Source: Xylophilus ampelinus
GTDB lineage: Bacteria; Pseudomonadota; Gammaproteobacteria; Burkholderiales; Burkholderiaceae_C
NCBI RefSeq assembly: GCF_003217575.1
Contig: NZ_QJTC01000017.1
Location: forward strand, 24,298 to 88,297
DNA: 64,000 nucleotides
Reading direction: 5' to 3'
This document shows positions 24,905 to 35,628 of the stretch, one piece after another. Numbering within the stretch: the stretch's first letter is position 1; the number at the start of each line of letters is the position of its first letter. The notes under the pieces are model-generated. The model saw only the letters and a list, made by a program, of their open reading frames with translations, was not told where the DNA came from and ran no database searches. A program made the translations under genes and the position numbers.

Positions 24905-25591
24905 TCAGGCCGGCCGCACGGGCGGCGTCCCGTAACGCAGCAGGATGTTGGCGAAGCCGGTCTGCGCCCGCACCAGCGAACGCGGCGAGCGCAGGAAACG
25001 CGCCTCGTAGTGCAGCGCCAGGATCAAGCCATGGATCTCGAAGACCATCTGCTCCTCGTCGGCGTCGGCGCGCAGGTGGCCGACCCGCTTGGCCTGCACC
25101 AGCGCCCGGTGCAGCGCCCGCAGCCAGGTCTTGACCGAGCTGGCGAGCGCATCGCGCACCGGGCCGGGCCGGTCGTCGAACTCGGCCGCACCGCTGATGT
25201 AGATGCAGCCCGAATCGATCTCGGTCGAGGTGCGGCGCATCCAGTGGGCGAACAGCGCCCGCAGCCGCGGCAGGCCGCGCGGCTCCTTCAGCGCGGGGTA
25301 GAACACCTCGGCCTCGAAGCGGGCATGGTACTCGCGCACCACCGAGATCTGCAGCTCTTCGCGCGAACCGAAGTGGGCGAAGACGCCAGACTTGCTCATC
25401 TGCGTCACCTCGGCCAGCGCGCCGATCGACAGGCCTTCCAGCCCGATCTGCGTGGCCAGCCCCAACGCCGCATCGACGATGGCAGCCTTGGTCTGCTGGC
25501 CCTTCTGCGACACGCGGCTGTCCCGCGCTGCGGCGCCCGCGGTCGGAGGGGGTGCTTCGGAGGCGAGGGCGGTGGGAGAGATAGGTACCAT
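24905..25591 (-). CDS. TetR/AcrR family regulator, probable beta-oxidation repressor
   Basis: 228 residues. The N-terminal helix-turn-helix domain is near residues 30-80: QTKAAIVDAALGLATQIGLEGLSI, then GALAEVTQMSKSGVFAHFGSREELQI. The C-terminal ligand domain is the TetR_C type with GCIYISGAAEFDDRPGPVRD. An Ala/Pro-rich extension of about 25 residues precedes the DNA-binding domain. The gene heads the fatty-acid block, directly upstream of the acyl-CoA dehydrogenase. A perfect 14-bp palindrome lies 9 bp before its start codon and is the likely operator. From comparative work on beta-proteobacteria I recall TetR-type fatty-acid repressors (FadP); this fits that role, but the identification is inference. 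Confidence 0.9.
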   Translation of the reverse strand: MVPISPTALASEAPPPTAGAAARDSRVSQKGQQTKAAIVDAALGLATQIGLEGLSIGALAEVTQMSKSGVFAHFGSREELQISVVREYHARFEAEVFYPALKEPRGLPRLRALFAHWMRRTSTEIDSGCIYISGAAEFDDRPGPVRDALASSVKTWLRALHRALVQAKRVGHLRADADEEQMVFEIHGLILALHYEARFLRSPRSLVRAQTGFANILLRYGTPPVRPA

Positions 25592-25600
25592 GAAATAAAA

Positions 25601-25614
25601 AGAACGATCGTTCT
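25601..25614. promoter_or_regulatory. Perfect 14-bp palindrome, candidate TetR-family operator
   Basis: AGAACGATCGTTCT is a perfect inverted repeat, with partly matching A/T flanks on both sides (AAAA and ATTTT). It lies 9 bp before the TetR gene start on the minus strand, in an AT-rich pocket of otherwise GC-rich DNA. The location fits an autoregulatory operator that overlaps the promoter or leader. Confidence 0.75.
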
Positions 25615-25693
25615 ATTTTGCAGGAAAAGCACCGGGCGGCAAACCCCCGGCGGCAGCGGCCGGCGACGTCGCGCGCGCGACGTTCACGGTCCG

Positions 25694-26710
25694 CTAGAGC
25701 GTGTCGGCGCCCCGGATGCGTCGGCTGAGCCGCTGGCCCCAGCGGATGGCGGGCCGCTCGACCCAGCACCATGACGCCGCCGCCAGCACCAGCGTGACCG
25801 GCCCGGCCGCCCCCACCAGCATCCAGGCGCCGTCGACGCCGTGCGCTTTCAACACCAGGATCACGCCGAAGTGCCAGACGTAGATGCCGTAGCCCAGTAC
25901 CCCGATCCCGCGCGCCAGCGGGTTCGCCACGATCCATTGCGGCGCGATGACCGCTCCTACGAGGAAGGCCGCGACAAAGGGCCAGAGCAGGTACGGCCGC
26001 TCCCACTCGAAGAAGCCCGGATCCCCTCCCCAGGCCCAGGCCACCGCCGACGAGCTGGCGAAACCGAGCCCCAACAGTCCGGCCCAGAGCAGCCACCGGC
26101 CCATGGCGGCCGGCACCCGCGCGATGCCCACGGCGATCGCCATGCCGATCACGAAAGGCACGACCCGGAACTTCAGTCCGATGCCCTGCCAGGGAATCTG
26201 CACCAGCTGCAGGTGGTCGAAGACGAAAAAGCTGCTCGCCGCCAGCGCGGCCAGAGCCGGCAGCGCATGCCTGCCGCTGCAGCGGCAGGCCACGACGAAG
26301 AGCGGCAGCACCGCGTAGAACAGAAGCTCCTGCTTCACCGTCCAGAAGTGCATGTCGGCCTCGACCAGCGCCAGGTGGGACAGCACCCGGCTCCAGCCGC
26401 CGAAGGCCGGCACCAGCCATGCATAGATGGGCAGCGCCACGCAGAGCAGCGGCCAGATGCGCAGCAGCCGCCGCGCGGCGTAGCCCGCCAGGTCGCGGGC
26501 GGTGAAGCGGTAGGCCCGGTCCACGAACGGCCGGAACAGCAGGAAGCCGCTGAGCATGAAGAACAGCCACACACCGGAGCCGCCCCAGGCATGGAAGCCC
26601 ACGGAATGCGCCCAGAACACCATCGCCGCCGCCCAGCCGCGCACCCCGTCCACCGCGGCCGACCGGGGCGGCGCGCCGTCTACCGGCAAAACGGGATCGG
26701 GCGCGGCCAC
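25694..26710 (-). CDS. Membrane acyltransferase (acyltransferase 3, OafA/YrhL family)
   Basis: About 338 residues from a GTG at 26710, chosen because AAGG lies five bases upstream and no ATG is available; it starts 8 bp after the preceding stop. The family motif is AAVDGVRGWAAAMVFWAHSVG near residues 18-38, with the conserved Arg and His. It is followed by GSGVWLFFMLSGFLLFRPF and about ten hydrophobic segments. GYGIYVWHFGVILVL near 290 is the typical late helix. Such proteins O-acetylate (or otherwise acylate) surface polysaccharides from the cytoplasmic membrane. It is the last gene of an overlapping operon beginning with an ABC exporter pair, so the exported glycan is the probable target. 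Confidence 0.9.
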   Translation of the reverse strand: MAAPDPVLPVDGAPPRSAAVDGVRGWAAAMVFWAHSVGFHAWGGSGVWLFFMLSGFLLFRPFVDRAYRFTARDLAGYAARRLLRIWPLLCVALPIYAWLVPAFGGWSRVLSHLALVEADMHFWTVKQELLFYAVLPLFVVACRCSGRHALPALAALAASSFFVFDHLQLVQIPWQGIGLKFRVVPFVIGMAIAVGIARVPAAMGRWLLWAGLLGLGFASSSAVAWAWGGDPGFFEWERPYLLWPFVAAFLVGAVIAPQWIVANPLARGIGVLGYGIYVWHFGVILVLKAHGVDGAWMLVGAAGPVTLVLAAASWCWVERPAIRWGQRLSRRIRGADTL

Positions 26711-26718
26711 GGCCGCCT

Positions 26719-29700
26719 TCAGGCGGCCAGCTCGATCGCCGGCCGCAGCGCGGCGATGCGCTGCGCCATCCGCTCCTTCGCGGGCAAATAGGTGCCGGCG
26801 AAGATGTCGTTGCGACGCTTGCGGATCTCGACGTTGGCGGGCGTCCGGAAGAGCGAGGTGACCTTGGGCACGTAGGCGAACACGTTGCCGTCGGCATACA
26901 CGTTCCACATCACCCAGTCCTCGAGCGCGTCCATGTCCACGTCGAAACCGCCGCGCTCCTCGAACAGCCGGCGCTCGAACAACACCGACTGGATCGCCAT
27001 GTAGTTGCGATCTCGGAGCAGTTCCAGGTGGAACTCCTGTCTCAGCACAGGCGGCACCGTGTAGAGCACTTCCTCGTAGTCGGCCGAGATGCCGTTGGGG
27101 AAGTCGGTCTCCACTTCCCAGGCGGGCGAATAGGCCGCGACCGTCTCGGGCTGTCGCAGCAGCGCGTGCGCCAGCACCTCGACATGGTCGGCGAAGACCA
27201 GGTCGTCGTCGTCCAGGAACAGGCACCAGCGGCCTCGCGCCGCCGCCAGGCCGGCGTTGCCGGTGGCCGAGCGGCCTTCCTTGGGCGTGGCGACGAAGCG
27301 GCAGTCCATGCCGGTGACCGCGGCCACCTCGCGCACCACCGCGCCCAGGCAGTCGCCGCCGTCCTGCACCACGATCAGCTCGACGCGCGGATAGGTCTGG
27401 TGGGCGACCGAGAGCATCGCCTGGCGCAGCAGCCGCTCGCGGCCCTGAAAGGTGCGGGTGATGACGCTGACCAGCGGCGGATCGGCCGGCAGCGGATGGC
27501 CTTCGACGAAGGCGCCGTCGCGGCGCAGTTCGTAGTCCCAGACCTGGAACGGAAAGACGGCCTTGCTCGACCGGCGTGCCGCCAGCGCCAGCGGCGCCTT
27601 GACCACCAGCTTGGCGAAGTTGCGCAGCAGCGCCTTGCGCGAGCCGGGAAACGCCTGCGGCAGCGCCAGCAGGCCGAGCGCCATCAGCGGGACGACGGTG
27701 ACGTCTGCGGGCTTGCCGTACTTGAGCCGCAAATACAGGTTGGCGAAGGTGCTGCCCAGGTACTGCACCGGCTTGACCTGGCCGGCGTTCTCGTAGGCGT
27801 AGTGGGTGACCACCGCCGTCGGGCAGTAGCGCAGCACCCAGCCGGCGCGGCGCAGGCGGTAGGACATTTCCACGTCCTCGCCGTACATGAAGATGTTGTC
27901 GTCGTAGCCGCCGATCGACTGGAACGCCGAGCGGCGCAGCAGCACGCAGGCGTGGCTGTTCCAGTTGGTGGCGCCGGTGACCGGGTCGTAGAACTTCGGG
28001 TGTTCGTACGGCTTCTGGCGCAGCTCCCACGAGGCACCGCGCTCGTCGTGCAAGGCGATCGCGACGATGCGCTTGAGCGCGTCGGGCTCGAACTCGAGGT
28101 CGATGTTCGACACCAGCCCGAAGGGCGAGCGCCCGGCGCCCAGGCCCGCGTTGTGGCCCGCGCCGAAGCCGTTGTTGGGGCACTGCAGCAGTTGCGCGTC
28201 GAGCCCCTCGGCCACCAGGCCGCGCACCGCCGCCTGCAGTTGCACGACGGTCTGGTCGGTCGACTGGTTGTCGACGAAACGCAGGTGCAGACGCTCGCGC
28301 GGATAGTCCAGCAGCCGCAGGCTGGCCATGAAGCCGTCGATCCACTTGCCGTTGTTGTGGGTCACCACGCTGATGTCGATGTCGGGCCAGGCGGTCGGTT
28401 GCGGCGGGCAGAGTACGTCGGCGGCCAGCGCCGGCCCCGCCGTGTAGGCGTTGCGGCGCTCGACCAGTTGCGCGACCGCGTCGAGCCGCACGCTGGTCGT
28501 GCCGACAAGACCCGAGGCCGCGATGACACGGGCCCGCAGCCGGGTGAGGAAGCCGCGCATCGGATGCGGCAACCGGCGCATCGCGCGCGACAGAACCGAG
28601 CGGGTGAGGCGCTTCGCCTCGCCGTACTCGCCCCGCGCGAGCAGGCCGAAGAAGCGGATCGGCCGGGTGATCTTCCACGAGCGGCTGGAGACGAGCGCGC
28701 GGATGTCGTCGACCGCCTCCTGGTGGCGAAGGGTCAGTTCCTGAACCTGCTGTTCCAACGCGGCGCTCTGGGCCTCCACCGCGTGGATCCGTTCACGCAC
28801 CGCAGCGTTTTCCTCGCGCAGCGCAGCGTTGTCGTCACGCAGGATACGCTCGCGTCGTCCGGCGTCGGCCAGCTGCTCGCGCATCTCGCTGCGCTCGTGG
28901 TTCAGCGTCCAGACGCGCGCATTCGCCTCTATCAACGCGTCGTCGAGCACGGCGTTCTGATCCTGCACCACCTCCAGTCGCCGGTGCCGCGACTCGGATT
29001 GCGTCAACAGCGCATCTGCATGCTGGCGCAGCGCGTCCGCATGGGCGTGCAGGGCCTCGGTCTGCTGACGCAGCCAGGCCGCATGCTCCTGCGCGGTCTG
29101 CAGTTGCTCCTGCACCCGCAGCAACTGGGCGCGTTCTTCCGCCAGGGTGTGCTCGATGCGCGAAAGGCGCGCCAGCTCCAGCTGCATCACCAGCAAGGTG
29201 TTGGCCTGTCCGACGGAATGCTGCCGGTACTCGATCAGCACAGCGGGCACGCGGACCGGTTTCCAGCCCTGGGCCAGCATCCGCACGAAGAGGTTGTGGT
29301 CTTCCGGCCCGCCCGAATCCTGGTAGCCGCCGACCGCGTCGAACGCCTCCTTTCGGTACATCGACGAGCCGTGCATGAAGTTGTGCGTCGACAAATGGGC
29401 CAGCGCCTCGGGCGTCGGCTCCGGAAAGCGCCAGACATAAACCGGCCAGCGCTCCAGCTTGCTGCTGCCGATCCGCTCGGCGCCCACCTTGGCCGCCAGC
29501 TCGGCCGCCCGGTGGCCGAACAGCAGCATGTCGGTGTAGGCGACGGCGGCATCGGGCCGGCGGTCGAGCGCCGTGCGGCACTGTTCGACATAGTCGCAGC
29601 GCATCCGGTTGTCGGCGCCGAGGAAGGCGATGTAGTCGCCGGTGCAGAGGCCCACCGCCTTGTTGAAATTGGCGACGATGCCCAAGTTACGCTCGTTGAG

Positions 29701-30486
29701 CACCACCTTCGCGACATCGCGGTAACGCCGCGCGATCTCCTGCGATCCGTCGGTCGAGGCGTCGTCGATCAGGATGATCTCGTCGGGCGCCAGGGTCTGG
29801 CGCAGGACCGAATCCATCGCCTGCGGCAGAAAGGCGCCGTAGTTATGGTTGGCGACCACCACGCTCACCCGCTTGCGGGCGAAGCGGCTGCTCTCCAGCG
29901 CCGTCACCCGGTTGAGCTGGTAGCGGTCGGTGTCGTTGCCGGCGATGCACGAGAGCGCACCGGCGAAATGCGATCGCACCAGCGCCACCGCTTCGGCGTC
30001 GTGGTTGCCGTGCGGATAGGCGAACCAGTCGAAGTGCGGCGCCGGAAAGCGTGCCTTCAGGGCATCGGGCACGGCGATCTCGGCGCGCAGCGCATCCTGT
30101 GCCAGATCGGCCAGGCGGCAGTGGCTGGCGGTGTGCCACTGCACCCGGCCGCCGTGCTGCGCCATGGCGTCGAGCTGCTCCAGAGTGCAGAAGCGGGCCG
30201 GCGGCTCGACCGAATCGAAGGCGTTGTCGCCGCCGATGTAGTCGCCGGTCACGAACAACTCGAACGGGTATCCCCACTTCTTCAGCAGCGGAAAAGCGAA
30301 CTGGTAGACGTTCTCGTAGACGCCGTCGAACGTGATCGCCACGTGGCGGGGGTTGCGGCTGTCGTAGGCGTCCAGGTGGACGACGTCGTAGCCCGCCAGG
30401 TCGGCCAGCTGACGGTCGAAGGCGTCGGCGGTCACCCACCACTGGGTGGGCGCCGTGGCTGCGACCTTGTGGTACAAAAGGATCAT
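26719..30486 (-). CDS. Giant polysaccharide-deacetylase-like / triple glycosyltransferase-2 protein with coiled coil
   Basis: About 1255 residues. Order of parts: NodB-type deacetylase fold, residues 1-205 (MILLYHKVAAT, ITFDGVYENV at 51-60, HTASH at 118-122, WFAYPHGNHD at 154-163). First family-2 glycosyltransferase, about 206-430 (SVVVANHNYGAFLPQAMDS, DDASTDGS at 241-248). Long coiled coil, about 430-600, ending in SSRSWKITRPIRFFG. Second GT2, about 695-975. Third GT2, about 1000-1255 (ISVV and VSVITRTFQGRERLLRQAM openings). In the deacetylase the usual TFDD reads TFDG, so the metal-binding second Asp is missing and activity is doubtful. Its start overlaps the methyltransferase stop (ATGA). 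It probably assembles repeat units of the exported polysaccharide. Confidence 0.92.
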   Translation of the reverse strand: MILLYHKVAATAPTQWWVTADAFDRQLADLAGYDVVHLDAYDSRNPRHVAITFDGVYENVYQFAFPLLKKWGYPFELFVTGDYIGGDNAFDSVEPPARFCTLEQLDAMAQHGGRVQWHTASHCRLADLAQDALRAEIAVPDALKARFPAPHFDWFAYPHGNHDAEAVALVRSHFAGALSCIAGNDTDRYQLNRVTALESSRFARKRVSVVVANHNYGAFLPQAMDSVLRQTLAPDEIILIDDASTDGSQEIARRYRDVAKVVLNERNLGIVANFNKAVGLCTGDYIAFLGADNRMRCDYVEQCRTALDRRPDAAVAYTDMLLFGHRAAELAAKVGAERIGSSKLERWPVYVWRFPEPTPEALAHLSTHNFMHGSSMYRKEAFDAVGGYQDSGGPEDHNLFVRMLAQGWKPVRVPAVLIEYRQHSVGQANTLLVMQLELARLSRIEHTLAEERAQLLRVQEQLQTAQEHAAWLRQQTEALHAHADALRQHADALLTQSESRHRRLEVVQDQNAVLDDALIEANARVWTLNHERSEMREQLADAGRRERILRDDNAALREENAAVRERIHAVEAQSAALEQQVQELTLRHQEAVDDIRALVSSRSWKITRPIRFFGLLARGEYGEAKRLTRSVLSRAMRRLPHPMRGFLTRLRARVIAASGLVGTTSVRLDAVAQLVERRNAYTAGPALAADVLCPPQPTAWPDIDISVVTHNNGKWIDGFMASLRLLDYPRERLHLRFVDNQSTDQTVVQLQAAVRGLVAEGLDAQLLQCPNNGFGAGHNAGLGAGRSPFGLVSNIDLEFEPDALKRIVAIALHDERGASWELRQKPYEHPKFYDPVTGATNWNSHACVLLRRSAFQSIGGYDDNIFMYGEDVEMSYRLRRAGWVLRYCPTAVVTHYAYENAGQVKPVQYLGSTFANLYLRLKYGKPADVTVVPLMALGLLALPQAFPGSRKALLRNFAKLVVKAPLALAARRSSKAVFPFQVWDYELRRDGAFVEGHPLPADPPLVSVITRTFQGRERLLRQAMLSVAHQTYPRVELIVVQDGGDCLGAVVREVAAVTGMDCRFVATPKEGRSATGNAGLAAARGRWCLFLDDDDLVFADHVEVLAHALLRQPETVAAYSPAWEVETDFPNGISADYEEVLYTVPPVLRQEFHLELLRDRNYMAIQSVLFERRLFEERGGFDVDMDALEDWVMWNVYADGNVFAYVPKVTSLFRTPANVEIRKRRNDIFAGTYLPAKERMAQRIAALRPAIELAA

Positions 30487-31034
30487 TTCAGGTACACCTC
30501 GAGCCGGTGCATGTAGTCCCGGTACGGGTAGAGGCTCAGGTCTGCCAGTGCGTAGGGGAAACGGGGCGGCTGCCAGCTGTCGATGTGGCAGGACACCAGG
30601 ACGCCGCCCGGCCGCAGGATGCCGTCGATCGCCTGCAGCACCACCGACGACGCCGCGCCGATGTACTGCGGGTACAGGACGCCGGTGATCACCACCAGGT
30701 CGAATTCGCCCTCCACCACCTGCGGCAGATCGAACACCGAGCCGGCGCGGAAACTGAAGCGCGCGGCCTCGGCGGCCGACAGCGTCGCCTTGCGCTTGTC
30801 GGCCCAGCCGACGGCAGCCGGCGATACATCGACACCGACGACCGCGGCGCCCGGCAGGTCGAAAGTCAGGAAACCGTCGCCGCAGCCGATGTCGAGCACG
30901 CGGCCGAAAGCGCGCTCGGGCAGGATGCCCAGGATTTCCGACTTGCGACGCATGTCCTGCGGATTGTTCTCGTAGCCCCACGGATCGGGCTTGTCGTAAT
31001 GGCGGTCGATGTCCGCCAGCGGTTGCAGGCTCAT
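30483..31034 (-). CDS. SAM-dependent methyltransferase (NodS-like)
   Basis: 183 residues from the ATG at 31034, which overlaps the stop of the wzt-like gene (ATGA). The SAM-binding motif is GRVLDIGCGDGFLTFDLPGA near residues 43-62, followed by VVGVDVSPAAVGWADKR and FDLVVITGVLYPQYIG. The opening HYDKPDPWGYENNPQDMRRK resembles NodS-type N-methyltransferases acting on lipo-chitooligosaccharides and similar enzymes of polysaccharide clusters. Its place between the Wzt-like ATPase and the giant glycosyltransferase suggests it methylates the glycan, possibly as a chain-terminating cap that the Wzt C-terminal domain recognises. Confidence 0.9.
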   Translation of the reverse strand: MSLQPLADIDRHYDKPDPWGYENNPQDMRRKSEILGILPERAFGRVLDIGCGDGFLTFDLPGAAVVGVDVSPAAVGWADKRKATLSAAEAARFSFRAGSVFDLPQVVEGEFDLVVITGVLYPQYIGAASSVVLQAIDGILRPGGVLVSCHIDSWQPPRFPYALADLSLYPYRDYMHRLEVYLK

Positions 31035-32377
31035 GGCAGTGAGGGGGAAGATTGCAGTTCGACCGCGATAGGGGGCGTGACCAGCGCCCAGCGCTGCACG
31101 CCCGGCTCGGGCGCGCTGACGAAGGAGGCCGCGAGGTCGATGTAGTCGACATACTCGGTGTTCAGCACCGGCGTGTAGTCGACCAAAAACACCTGGATGC
31201 CGAAACGCCCCGGCCGCAGCCGGTTCTCGAGCGAGAAGCGCACGGTGTAAGGCTCGCCCAGGGTGCAGCCCTTGAGGTCGAGCCGCTCGTTGTGGGAATT
31301 GGTGCCGACGATCAGCTGGCCCGCCGCGTCGATCAGGTACAGCGCGATCGTCGGGTTCTCCAGCGGCGCGGTCAGGCGGAAGCTCACCTCGATCGCCAAG
31401 GCGCCGCCGAATTCGACCGAGGGCTCCTCGCCGTGGGTGCCGTTGACCGCCACCGCGAGCACCTCGCCCTGGGCGCGGCTGCCGTTGCGGTGGGGCGCGA
31501 CCCGTACCGCGAAGGCGGCATGCAGCGCGGCGTCGAGGGCCGCATCCGGCGCCCGCCGCGGCGCTTCCAGCACCGGGCCGTCGGCGGCCGGCCCGGCCAT
31601 GCCGGCCTCGGACTCGCGCACGTCGGCCAGGTAGCGCATGCAGGCGTCCTTGGCATCGCCGTAGAAGACCGCCTCGCCCTTCTTCAGGTAGAGCGCGCGG
31701 CTGCAGAGTCGCTGCACCTGTTCGATGTCGTGGGTGACGAAGAGCACGGTGCAGCCACCGGCAGCCAGTTCCTTCAGCTTGCGCAGGCACTTGAACTGGA
31801 ACGCGAAATCGCCCACCGACAGGGCCTCGTCCACGATCAGGATCTCGGGGTCGACGTGGATCGCGGCGGCGAACGCGAGGCGGGCGAACATGCCGCTGGA
31901 ATACGTCTTGACCGGCTGGTCGACGAAATTGCCGATGTCGGCGAACGCGGTGATGCTGTCGAAGCGCTCGTCGATCTGCTGGCGGGTCAGGCCCAGCACG
32001 GTGCAGTTCATGTAGACGTTTTCACGGCCGGTGTAGTCGGGGTTGAAGCCCGAGCCCAGCTCCAGCAGGGCCGAGATTCGGCCGAAGGTCTCCACCGTGC
32101 CGGTGGTCGGCGACAGCGTTCCGCAGATCATCTGCAGCAGGGTCGACTTGCCCGCGCCGTTGCGGCCGATGATGCCGACCGTCTCGCCGCGGCGGATGTC
32201 GAACGCCACGCCCTTCAGCGCCCAGAACGAGCGGTAATAGCTGCGCTCGGCCAGGCCCAGCAGGCGCCGCAGCCGAGGCACCACGAACTGGCGCAGGCGC
32301 AGTGTCGGCGCGTCGTAGATCGAATAGCACTTGCCCAGGTCCTGGGCGCGGATAGCGGGAGCGGCCTCAAAGGACAT
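31031..32377 (-). CDS. wzt: Polysaccharide ABC exporter ATPase with substrate-binding C-terminal domain (Wzt-like, system 1)
   Basis: 448 residues. The ATPase spans about residues 10-240: Walker A GIIGRNGAGKSTLLQM, signature YSSGMFARLAF, Walker B EILIVDEALSVGD and switch His in FVTHDIEQV. The segment FGRISALLELGSGFNPDYTGRENVYMN is typical of O-antigen and teichoic-acid exporters. After a variable Ala/Pro linker, residues about 300-435 form a beta-sandwich domain (GALAIEVSFRLTAPL, then GRFGIQVFLVDYTPVLNTEY), which in Wzt proteins binds the capped end of the glycan. It overlaps the permease gene by 11 bp and the methyltransferase by 4 bp. The symbol is given by function, not by orthology to a particular serotype. 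Confidence 0.92.
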   Translation of the reverse strand: MSFEAAPAIRAQDLGKCYSIYDAPTLRLRQFVVPRLRRLLGLAERSYYRSFWALKGVAFDIRRGETVGIIGRNGAGKSTLLQMICGTLSPTTGTVETFGRISALLELGSGFNPDYTGRENVYMNCTVLGLTRQQIDERFDSITAFADIGNFVDQPVKTYSSGMFARLAFAAAIHVDPEILIVDEALSVGDFAFQFKCLRKLKELAAGGCTVLFVTHDIEQVQRLCSRALYLKKGEAVFYGDAKDACMRYLADVRESEAGMAGPAADGPVLEAPRRAPDAALDAALHAAFAVRVAPHRNGSRAQGEVLAVAVNGTHGEEPSVEFGGALAIEVSFRLTAPLENPTIALYLIDAAGQLIVGTNSHNERLDLKGCTLGEPYTVRFSLENRLRPGRFGIQVFLVDYTPVLNTEYVDYIDLAASFVSAPEPGVQRWALVTPPIAVELQSSPSLP

Positions 32378-33200
32378 CGGCGAATCCCTTGCGCGTCTTC
32401 TGGAACCAGAAGAATCCGGCCCACGCCACCAGCACGGCGCCGAGCGTGTAGCCGGCCAGGCCCGGCCAGTTCGGCAGATGCCCCCAGATCAGCACCTCGC
32501 GGGCCTGCTCGATGATGAAGGTGAGCGGATTGAGCAGCATCCACTTCTGGACGCTGGCCGGCAGGGACGCCACCGGATAGAACACCGGAGAGAGGAACAG
32601 CAACACGGTGGTCAGCAGGGCCGTGGTCTGGCCGATGTCGCGCAGGAATACGCCGAGCGACGCCAATATCCAGCCGATACCCAGGCAGACGATCACCAGC
32701 GGCAGCAGCACCAGGGGCAGGAAGCACACCGTCCAGTGCACGAAGCCGTTGAAGATCGCGAAGGCGATCAGCAGCACCAGCAGGCTCACCGCGCTGTGGA
32801 AGATCGCGCCGCCGAGCGTCACCACCGGCAGGGTCTCCAGCGGAAACACCACCTTCTTCACATAGTTGACGTTGTTCACGATCAGCAGCGGCGCGCGGTT
32901 GACCAGTTCCGCGAAGAGGCCGTGCACGATCATGCCGCTGAACAGCAGCGTGGCGAAAAGCGTCTTGCTCTGCTCCACGTCGCCGGTGCCCCAGCGCGTC
33001 TTGAACACCACCGAGAACACGAAGGTGTAGACGCTCAGCATCAGCACCGGATTGAGGAAGGACCACAAGAGGCCCATGGCCGAGCCCTTGTAGCGCCCGA
33101 CGATCTCCCGCCACGTCATCCGTGCGATCAGCTCACGGTGCCGCCAGAGCGAGCCCGCCATGTCGCCGAGGCCGGCCGGAGAGGGGGAGTTGGGATTCAA
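32367..33200 (-). CDS. wzm: Polysaccharide ABC exporter permease (Wzm-like, system 1)
   Basis: 277 residues with six hydrophobic segments (for example LLWSFLNPVLMLSVYTFVF near 45-63 and TVLLFLSPVFYPVASLP near 190-206). The N-terminal amphipathic part RHRELIARMTWREIVGRYKGSAMG is characteristic of ABC-2 O-antigen exporters. It pairs with the overlapping wzt-like gene to move a lipid-linked polysaccharide across the inner membrane. It is the first gene of a five-gene minus-strand operon down to 25694. The 244 bp upstream (33201-33444) hold no gene and probably carry the promoter; I could not assign one with confidence. Confidence 0.93.
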   Translation of the reverse strand: MNPNSPSPAGLGDMAGSLWRHRELIARMTWREIVGRYKGSAMGLLWSFLNPVLMLSVYTFVFSVVFKTRWGTGDVEQSKTLFATLLFSGMIVHGLFAELVNRAPLLIVNNVNYVKKVVFPLETLPVVTLGGAIFHSAVSLLVLLIAFAIFNGFVHWTVCFLPLVLLPLVIVCLGIGWILASLGVFLRDIGQTTALLTTVLLFLSPVFYPVASLPASVQKWMLLNPLTFIIEQAREVLIWGHLPNWPGLAGYTLGAVLVAWAGFFWFQKTRKGFADVL

Positions 33201-33444
33201 AACACCCCTTCGGTCATGGAAAAATCAGAAATCATGTTGTCGGCCCGCACGGGGCGGCGAAGGTATGGACAGTGCGGGCTCCACGGAATCCGCCGGGTCT
33301 GCTACCCGGTGCCCCATGCAATGCCACACCCTGTATTTTGCGCCCGGCGCACGCCGTCGGGTCGGCTAGGCGGGGTAGCTTACCGGCTTTTCGGCCGGGG
33401 TCCCGACGCTTCCGCGGGCATCGGCGCCTGCCGACGCCAGACGG

Positions 33445-35500
<2,056 letters not shown>

Positions 35501-35628
35501 GGGCAGGCACGAGAAAGGAACGGGATCGGACGGATGCCGGCGCGATCCGCGCATTCTCCGGTATTTGCAGCGGCCGATTCACCGGGCGGACACGAACCAA
35601 GGCCGTTGCCACCGCCCTGCGCGCGGCA

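Noticed and set aside
27028..30516. Long plus-strand open frame opposite the giant glycosyltransferase
   Set aside because: Composition is that of an antisense shadow (Arg, Gln, His, Val repeats) and no conserved motif is present; the minus-strand protein has clear GT2 motifs throughout.
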